Shown here: in pieces, positions 1 through 4,375 of the stretch | How positions within the stretch are numbered: position 1 is the first letter of the stretch | Layout: every line of letters begins with the position of its first letter | NCBI GenBank assembly: GCA_017390825.1 | Contig: JAFPAK010000051.1 | Coordinates: forward strand, 1-5,851 | Direction of reading: 5' to 3' | DNA length: 5,851 nt | Source: Clostridia bacterium | GTDB taxonomy: Bacteria > Bacillota_A > Clostridia > Oscillospirales > Acutalibacteraceae | Program-made: the position numbers and the translations under genes | The notes under the pieces: generated by a model | Database searches by the model: none | What the model was told of the DNA's origin: nothing | The model's input: only the letters and a program-made list of their open reading frames with translations

Positions 1-653
1 ACATTCTCACCAACGGTGCCCCCATTTATAAGCCGACAGCTCCATCCTTTGATAAAGTTACCAGTGCAAAATTTCAGGCGCTCCTTGCTTTGATTCAGGA
101 TCTAAGTAGCAAGAACGGTGATACTTTTGGTTATATTTACATCCCAAACTCGCAGATAGATTATCCGATGGTTCATTGCGCAAATAACGACTTCTACCTG
201 AAGCATGCTTTTGATGGACATCCCTCTGCAGTTGGCGCGATATTTGTTGATTTCAGAAACGACAAGAACATAGAAAATAACCAAAATGTTGTTATATACG
301 GTCATAATATGTTTAACGGATCAATGTTTTGCGATGCAACAAAATTTCTTGAAAAAGATTACTTTATGAATCCGGAGAACAAGATCGAAATCACTACTTT
401 TGACGGTCATTATACTTTCGAGGTCTTTTCTGCGTATGCAACCAGTCAATACGATAATTATTTTAGAACCGGTTTTAGCTCGGATGAAGAATTTGTACAA
501 TTCTGCTATGACAGAGAAGAGAAATCCTATTATCATAGGGAAAATATCAGCTTTAAGCCGGATGATTTGATTATCACTCTTTCCACCTGTATCCTTGGTA
601 ACGATGACGGTAGATATGCCATCCACGCAAAGCTGATCAAAGTGGAAAAATAA
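1..653 (+). CDS. srtB: Class B sortase (transpeptidase), 5'-truncated by the window edge
   Basis: Sortases are membrane-anchored extracellular cysteine transpeptidases that cut a C-terminal sorting motif of secreted proteins and join them to peptidoglycan or to each other. The frame is open from base 3 to the TAA at 651-653, giving 216 visible residues; the N-terminal cytoplasmic/membrane segment lies upstream. Visible catalytic features (numbered from base 3) are His101 in IYGHNM, Cys196 in the class B signature TLSTC, and Arg204 in the segment DDGRYAIHAKL. The FGYIYIPNSQIDYPMV strand and the long insert between the His and Cys blocks also fit class B. A TTG at 90 could be mistaken for the start, but homology and the open frame extend upstream of it, so the gene is simply incomplete. 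It is the first visible gene of a five-gene run. Subclass and substrate cannot be told from the sequence; no sorting signal is encoded at the C terminus of any complete protein here. Confidence 0.93.
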   Translation, partial: ILTNGAPIYKPTAPSFDKVTSAKFQALLALIQDLSSKNGDTFGYIYIPNSQIDYPMVHCANNDFYLKHAFDGHPSAVGAIFVDFRNDKNIENNQNVVIYGHNMFNGSMFCDATKFLEKDYFMNPENKIEITTFDGHYTFEVFSAYATSQYDNYFRTGFSSDEEFVQFCYDREEKSYYHRENISFKPDDLIITLSTCILGNDDGRYAIHAKLIKVEK

Positions 654-661
654 TTTGCAAT

Positions 662-1501
662 ATGATTGAAACAGAATTTTTGATTTGCCCGATATGCGGA
701 TCACGATTGGTAAAAGAGGGCAAAAGTTTCCTTTGTACCTCGCAAGAAACAAAGAAACGTCATTGCTTTGATATTTCTTCGGCAAGATACGTTGATCTTT
801 CTTATAGGAGCGGAGGTTCAGGCGATCCCAAAGATGCCGTAACTGACAGAACTGCTTTTCTTGACAAAGGCTACTATGAGCCACTTTCTAAAGAGATAAA
901 CGCTATATGCAAAAAGTATCTTGCAGATGAGTTCTTATTGGTTGATGCAGGTTGTGGGGAAGGGTATTACTCGGAGCGTGTTGCAACGGAATTCCCAGGT
1001 GCTTTTGTATTTGGTGCGGATCTTTCCAAACACGCCGTTCACAGAGCAAGTGTAAGAAGAAATCTCAGAGGTGGAGATAACAGTTTTTATGCCGTATCTT
1101 CTATATTTTCATTGCCAGTTGCACCCAACAAAGCAGATTGCTTTCTTTCGATGTTTGCACCCGTTGCAGAAGATGAAGTTTTGCGAGTTCTAAAGGATGG
1201 CGGATATCTTATCATTGGTGCTGCAGGAGAAAATCACCTTTATGATTTAAAGAAAGCTATTTACGACGAAGTTCATTTGAATGACGAAAGAGCCGATCTT
1301 CCGCGAAAATTGCATTTTGTCGACAAAATTAATGTGTCGTACAAAGCTGCGATCGATAATAATGAAGATCTTATGCGTTTGTTTGGTATGACGCCGTATA
1401 GATTCCGTACTTCCGAGAAATCAATGAATATTTTAAAGAGCTTGACTTCTTTAGACGTCGAGGTTAATGTAGACTTTTATATTTATCGTAAAATGCTTTG
1501 A
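662..1501 (+). CDS. rlmA: RlmA-family 23S rRNA (guanine-N1)-methyltransferase
   Basis: Predicted cytoplasmic SAM-dependent methyltransferase of 279 aa, about the usual size for the RlmA(I)/RlmA(II, TlrB) family, which methylates a guanine in helix 35 of 23S rRNA near the exit tunnel. The N terminus has the family zinc finger: Cys9-x2-Cys12, Cys25, then His34 in HCFD (family pattern HxFD). The diagnostic block follows at residues 54-75 (GDPK, FLDKGYYEPL), then SAM motif I at 94-103 (VDAGCGEGYY), an acidic motif II region (GADLSKHAV), and a late FAPVAEDEVLRVLKDGGYL block typical of the family. The start ATG lies 8 nt after the sortase stop and has only a poor Shine-Dalgarno (GTGGA about 15 nt upstream); it is preferred because it places the zinc finger at residue 9, as in relatives. 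The Cys25-His34 gap is 8 residues, where 3 is usual. Firmicutes members would be expected to be of type II (G748), but that is inference. It could also be a diverged paralogue with another RNA target. Confidence 0.85.
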   Translation: MIETEFLICPICGSRLVKEGKSFLCTSQETKKRHCFDISSARYVDLSYRSGGSGDPKDAVTDRTAFLDKGYYEPLSKEINAICKKYLADEFLLVDAGCGEGYYSERVATEFPGAFVFGADLSKHAVHRASVRRNLRGGDNSFYAVSSIFSLPVAPNKADCFLSMFAPVAEDEVLRVLKDGGYLIIGAAGENHLYDLKKAIYDEVHLNDERADLPRKLHFVDKINVSYKAAIDNNEDLMRLFGMTPYRFRTSEKSMNILKSLTSLDVEVNVDFYIYRKML

Positions 1502-1513
1502 GAAAGGTTAAAT

Positions 1514-2245
1514 ATGAAAATTTCGGTTTGTATACCTATGTATAACGAAGCGGCTATTATTGCTGAAAACGCACAAAAGCTGTGGGCTTATATGGAGGAG
1601 AACTTTGTTACTCCCGAAGGTGAAAGAGATTATGAAATAATATATTCAAATGACGGAAGCAAGGACGGGTGCGATAAGATTGTCGAATCGCTTGGCTTGC
1701 CCGGCATTAAAGTTGTTGGTTATGAAAATAACAAGGGAAAAGGCTATGCGGTTAAGACTGCAATGCTTGCGTCTGTTGGAGATATAGTAATGTTCACTGA
1801 TGCCGATCTTGCTTATGGCACCGATGTCATCACGCAGATGGTTGATACATTTGACGCCAATCCCGATAGCCAACTGGTTATTGGTTCCAGAAATCTTTCT
1901 GAGGATGGGTATTCAAACTATACGTTGATTAGAAAAATCGCTTCCAAGGCATATATTAAAGTTCTGTGCATAGTTGGAGGTTTCAAACTCTCGGACTCTC
2001 AATGTGGATGTAAAGGCTTCAGACGCCAAGCGGTCGATCAGATATTTCCGAGACTTGAAGTGAATGGGTTTGCCTTTGACTTTGAAGCGCTCCTGTGGGC
2101 ATCAAAATTTAAGTATAAGATCACTGAAATGCCGGTCAGCATTAAAGTTCACGGTGAATCAAAAGTTAGAATTGTTAGAGACACATTAAAAATGCTTCGA
2201 GATATTTTGAGAATGAAGAAGCGCATAAATAAAGTAAAAATTTGA
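1514..2245 (+). CDS. Family 2 glycosyltransferase, polyprenyl-phosphate glycosyltransferase type (ALG5/DPM1-like)
   Basis: Soluble GT-A glycosyltransferase of 243 aa, predicted to move a sugar from a nucleotide donor, probably to a polyprenyl phosphate at the inner membrane face. Motifs in order: CIPMYNE (6-12), SNDGSKDG (45-52), NKGKGYAVKTAM (73-84), the metal-binding DxD in FTDADLAYG (Asp96-Ala97-Asp98), IGSRN (123-127), DSQCGCKGFRR (161-171), GFAFDFEALL (185-194) and HGESKVR (213-219). The DxQCGxK and GxxFDxE blocks are typical of the dolichyl-phosphate glucose/mannose synthase branch. No transmembrane helix is seen, so membrane contact would be peripheral, perhaps through the basic C terminus (KMLRDILRMKKR). 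The usual first Asp of the DDGS motif is Asn46. The start is firm: GAAAGG at 1502-1507 sits 6 nt before the ATG and just after the upstream stop codon. Donor sugar and acceptor cannot be told; its place beside secreted-protein genes suggests envelope or protein glycosylation (inference). Confidence 0.85.
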   Translation: MKISVCIPMYNEAAIIAENAQKLWAYMEENFVTPEGERDYEIIYSNDGSKDGCDKIVESLGLPGIKVVGYENNKGKGYAVKTAMLASVGDIVMFTDADLAYGTDVITQMVDTFDANPDSQLVIGSRNLSEDGYSNYTLIRKIASKAYIKVLCIVGGFKLSDSQCGCKGFRRQAVDQIFPRLEVNGFAFDFEALLWASKFKYKITEMPVSIKVHGESKVRIVRDTLKMLRDILRMKKRINKVKI

Positions 2246-2260
2246 TTTTGGAGATCCTTT

Positions 2261-3790
2261 ATGGGAAATATAAAAAAACAATTAAGAATTATATCATTTG
2301 CTTTCATATTGATCCTACTGATGCAATGTTTTGTGGGAATCAATGTGTTTGCTGAGGACGAGCAAGAAGAGGAGCCGATTCAAGAAGTTGAGCTTCGAGA
2401 AATGGTTTGCCGCATCAAGAATGCGTCGACAGGTCTATACTTGGATTCCTATAAATATACTGCCAAGACCAAAGGAAAGTCTTATCTCGAAAATTACAGT
2501 AAAGACAGTTTAGGACAGGTATTTCATCTTTCTCCTTGTGAGGATGGTACATATATGATCATTCCGCAGAATGACAGCGGAAATTACGTCTATGCTTATG
2601 AAGCAGACGCAGCGAAAAGCATAAAGCTTAAGAAGGTTAAGCTTACGTCTGCGGGTGATATGTCCAAGTTTGATATAGTTAAGTTTGTGAACGGTACATT
2701 TATTATTGCTCCCGTTAATACAAAAAATGAAAAGGCTGTTCTTACTCAGTCTGAAACAAAAACCGAGTATAAGGATTATTACACTGAGCTTTCTGATTTG
2801 AGAGCAGATGCTTTGAATCAGACTTGGATCATTGAGCCAATCAAGACTGAAAAGCTTTCGGTCATTTATACCGCAACAAAAGTCAGACTTTACGGTACCG
2901 GTAAATTTTACGCAAGAAAACATCCGTATAATGTGTTTACTGATGACATTAAATGGTCCTCTAGCGACGAAAGTGTTATCATGATCGGTGCAGATGGAAC
3001 TTGGTGTGCTCTTGGACTCGGTGAAGTGACGATTACTGCTTCAGCGGAAGGTGTCAGCAAAAGCTTTAAAGTCAAAGTTGTTGATAGAGATGCATTTACC
3101 TGGTATAGCCAGAACAATGTTTATACAAGCGACTGGGATGCTACACAGCTGCTGTCGTTAAAGTTCACTGCGGGTGGATACACAAAAAAGTTTGCCGTGG
3201 ATTCCAAGGAACCCGGCGGTAATAATTGTTGGATGGATGAGGGCTGCGGTAATTCCGCGGTGGCTATGGTTCTCAATAATATGGGAGCTGTAAAGACTGA
3301 GGGATATGATTTAAGATCGGGTCAGGAAGGAAATTTGATTGCCGATCCGTATACAGTTGGTCTTGCTAACAGTGGTCAGCATGGTCCCGATACGGCAAGC
3401 ACAACTCTTCGCGGAAACCCAATATATATGGCCTGGTCTTATGTTGCCGAACAGTTTAGTGTTGACGGAAAATCATTAAAGACTACAAAATTATATTATC
3501 CCACCAGAACCAAGATAAAAAATATTTTGGCTGAACATCCCGAAGGTGTTGTAGTTCAGGTAGAGAAGGGGAAAAAGAATCACTATCTTGTTTTTGCCGA
3601 ATGCGTCAATCCGGAAGAAAAAGTGAATTCCAAACTTCAGTTTATAGTTTGTGATTCAGCGGCGTATTTGCCTGAAAACGGCGATTATGTGCCTTTTGAA
3701 AAGTCTACTTCATATTTATCTGAAGGATACCGTTACGGTAATATAGTGTCCGTATTATATTTTACACTTGAAGAAAATGAGGAGAATTAA
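2261..3790 (+). CDS. Secreted ricin-like lectin / Big2 / C39-like cysteine peptidase protein
   Basis: Exported protein of 509 aa. The N terminus is a Sec signal peptide: basic n-region (KKQLR), a hydrophobic core at about 10-27, and a likely cleavage site VFA|ED after residue 31, followed by an acidic linker. Residues about 45-193 look like a ricin-type beta-trefoil: VCRIKNASTGLYLD, then the Q-x-F and Q-x-W marks (Gln86, Phe88; Gln187, Trp189 in NQTWIIEP). Residues about 197-274 are a Big2 Ig-like domain (IKWSSSDESV, then ADGTWCALGLGEVTITA). Residues about 300-505 resemble the Peptidase_C39_2/papain-like fold: Cys329 in EGCGNSAVAMVL, His441 in KNHYLVF, and Asp465 in FIVCDSAAYL as a candidate triad. 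A second Cys (323) lies close by. There is no LPXTG-like motif or C-terminal membrane helix, so it is probably released or bound through its lectin/Big2 domains. GGAG at 2250-2253 lies 7 nt before the ATG. The domain calls are pattern-based; the peptidase activity is inference, and its substrate is unknown. Confidence 0.78.
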   Translation: MGNIKKQLRIISFAFILILLMQCFVGINVFAEDEQEEEPIQEVELREMVCRIKNASTGLYLDSYKYTAKTKGKSYLENYSKDSLGQVFHLSPCEDGTYMIIPQNDSGNYVYAYEADAAKSIKLKKVKLTSAGDMSKFDIVKFVNGTFIIAPVNTKNEKAVLTQSETKTEYKDYYTELSDLRADALNQTWIIEPIKTEKLSVIYTATKVRLYGTGKFYARKHPYNVFTDDIKWSSSDESVIMIGADGTWCALGLGEVTITASAEGVSKSFKVKVVDRDAFTWYSQNNVYTSDWDATQLLSLKFTAGGYTKKFAVDSKEPGGNNCWMDEGCGNSAVAMVLNNMGAVKTEGYDLRSGQEGNLIADPYTVGLANSGQHGPDTASTTLRGNPIYMAWSYVAEQFSVDGKSLKTTKLYYPTRTKIKNILAEHPEGVVVQVEKGKKNHYLVFAECVNPEEKVNSKLQFIVCDSAAYLPENGDYVPFEKSTSYLSEGYRYGNIVSVLYFTLEENEEN

Positions 3791-3792
3791 AA

Positions 3793-4086
3793 ATGATCGC
3801 TACTCTTGTTTATGTTGATGTAAAGCCCGAATGTGTTGAGGCTTTTGAAAAAATTACTGTTTATAATCATAACAATACCAGAAAAGAGCCCGGCAACGTA
3901 AGATTTGACGTTTTGCGCGCTAATGCTGATGGAACTCAGTTTGTTCTTTATGAGGTCTTTGCTGATGAGGCGGCTGCTGCTGCTCACAAGGAAACCGAAC
4001 ATTATCTTCGTTGGAGAGCGGAGGTGGCTGACTATATGGCTACTCCCAGACACGCTACTGCAACAACTCCAATAGCCTTTGATTGA
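3793..4086 (+). CDS. LsrG-like ABM-fold small enzyme (putative quinol monooxygenase/isomerase)
   Basis: Protein of 97 aa, the full length of a single antibiotic-biosynthesis-monooxygenase (ABM) domain, a dimeric ferredoxin-like alpha/beta barrel in the cytoplasm. It follows the LsrG/YgiN pattern: VTL-like first strand (IATLVYVDV), NHNNTRKEPGNVRFDVLR (25-42), a strand FVLYEVFAD (50-58), and HKETEHYLRW (65-74) with His65, His70 and Tyr71 in the positions conserved in LsrG. LsrG isomerises phosphorylated autoinducer-2 during its breakdown, but no other lsr gene is visible, so that substrate is not secure; many such proteins are annotated only as quinol monooxygenases. The ATG is 2 nt after the preceding stop, and its Shine-Dalgarno (GAGGAG, 3779-3784) lies inside the end of the peptidase gene, which implies co-transcription and probably coupled translation. 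A GCN repeat encodes five consecutive alanines at 60-64. This is the last gene of the run. Confidence 0.82.
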   Translation: MIATLVYVDVKPECVEAFEKITVYNHNNTRKEPGNVRFDVLRANADGTQFVLYEVFADEAAAAAHKETEHYLRWRAEVADYMATPRHATATTPIAFD

Positions 4087-4090
4087 TAAA

Positions 4091-4127
4091 TTTTGATTTT
4101 TTCAAAAAAATATTGAAAAAATCAAAA
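4091..4127. repeat. Perfect AT-rich inverted repeat after the operon
   Basis: Two 15-nt arms (4091-4105 and 4113-4127) are exact reverse complements around a 7-nt loop, 5 nt after the stop of the ABM gene. The stem has only two G-C pairs and no T-run follows on either strand: the + side continues with A-tracts. It might serve as a weak or Rho-assisted end for the upstream operon, but it does not fit a standard intrinsic terminator. The palindrome may be partly a by-product of the A/T tracts overlapping it. Confidence 0.5.
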
Positions 4128-4141
4128 AAACTTTCAAAAAA
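4104..4141 (+). promoter_or_regulatory. Phased A-tracts / UP-like element upstream of the tRNA promoter
   Basis: Four A-runs of 6-7 nt (4104-4110, 4116-4121, 4124-4130, 4136-4141) have centres about 11.5, 8.5 and 11.5 nt apart, averaging close to one helical turn. They end 3 nt before the -35 hexamer. The last two lie roughly at -40 to -60 from the predicted start, where the RNA polymerase alpha subunit binds UP elements on stable-RNA promoters. Phased A-tracts are known to curve DNA; a stimulating role here is inference. Confidence 0.6.
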
Positions 4142-4144
4142 CTA

Positions 4145-4173
4145 TTGACAAATCGATTTTCTTGTGCTATAAT
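4145..4173 (+). promoter_or_regulatory. Sigma-A-type promoter of tRNA-Thr (consensus, extended -10)
   Basis: TTGACA at 4145-4150 and TATAAT at 4168-4173 are both perfect consensus hexamers with an optimal 17-bp spacer. TG at 4165-4166 adds an extended -10 (TGCTATAAT). Transcription should start near 4180, leaving a 5' leader of about 15 nt before the mature tRNA. This is one of the strongest promoter layouts possible and fits a stable-RNA gene. Confidence 0.92.
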
Positions 4174-4194
4174 ATTAAACGTGCTGCGAGAGAC

Positions 4195-4270
4195 GCTGCT
4201 ATGGCTCAGTTGGTAGAGCACATGCTTGGTAAGCATGAGGTCATCAGTTCGACTCTGATTAGCAGCTCCA
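4195..4270 (+). tRNA. trnT: tRNA-Thr (anticodon GGT)
   Basis: A complete 76-nt cloverleaf. The acceptor is GCTGCTA (4195-4201) paired with TAGCAGC (4260-4266), followed by discriminator T and an encoded CCA (4268-4270). The D-arm is GCTC/GAGC around AGTTGGTA. The anticodon stem CATGC/GCATG encloses the loop TTGGTAA with anticodon GGT at 4228-4230, which reads ACC and ACU threonine codons. The variable loop is AGGTC, and the T-arm ATCAG/CTGAT encloses TTCGACT. All stems pair perfectly and there is no sign of an intron or degeneration. It is a single-gene unit with its own promoter and terminator. Confidence 0.98.
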
Positions 4271-4276
4271 GAGCAC

Positions 4277-4312
4277 AACCCTTGGGTTTCGACCCAAGGG
4301 TTTTTATTTTTT
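4277..4312 (+). terminator. Intrinsic terminator of the tRNA-Thr unit
   Basis: An 11-bp perfect stem (4277-4287 with 4292-4302) closes a TTCG tetraloop at 4288-4291, and T-rich sequence continues to 4312 (TTTTTATTTTTT in all, its first two T's being in the stem). It starts 6 nt after the encoded CCA. The stem core is GC-rich (CCCTTGGG). This is a textbook Rho-independent terminator for the + strand. Confidence 0.95.
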
Positions 4313-4314
4313 AC

Positions 4315-4344
4315 TTGACAAGTATAGACAATTTATGATATACT
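4315..4344 (+). promoter_or_regulatory. Sigma-A-type promoter of the lipoprotein gene
   Basis: TTGACA at 4315-4320 and TATACT at 4339-4344 are separated by 18 bp, with TG at 4336-4337 giving an extended -10. The -35 box begins 2 nt after the T-run of the tRNA terminator, so the two units are insulated but almost abutting. The predicted start near 4351 leaves a short leader of about 25 nt that carries the GGAGG ribosome binding site at 4365-4369. Confidence 0.85.
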
Positions 4345-4375
4345 ATATTAACTGAAACTCGTTTGGAGGTAATTT

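Noticed and set aside
90..92. TTG as start codon of the sortase gene
   Set aside because: The frame is open and protein-like to the left edge (from base 3), and sortases need an N-terminal membrane segment; the gene is cut by the window.
321..884. Minus-strand 187-codon open frame across the sortase/methylase junction
   Set aside because: It lies antisense to two clearly recognised genes, its protein resembles nothing and is rich in residues expected from antisense reading.
2318..2332. Cys23 of the peptidase protein as a lipobox
   Set aside because: The residues before it are LMQ; Gln at -1 does not fit a lipobox, and VFA|ED gives a normal signal peptidase I site.
2510..2923. Minus-strand open frame inside the lectin-peptidase gene
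   Set aside because: Antisense shadow of a well-supported gene; no recognisable domain.
4091..4127. Palindrome as a standard intrinsic terminator
   Set aside because: The stem is almost all A-T and no T-tract follows on either strand.
4087..4145. CRISPR-like or short tandem repeats in the A-rich spacer
   Set aside because: The repetition is of A-tracts with short mixed bases, with no repeat-spacer pattern of usable length.
4195..4270. tRNA gene as an integration site for a mobile element
   Set aside because: No integrase gene and no repeat of the tRNA 3' end is seen in the 1.5 kb downstream that is visible.
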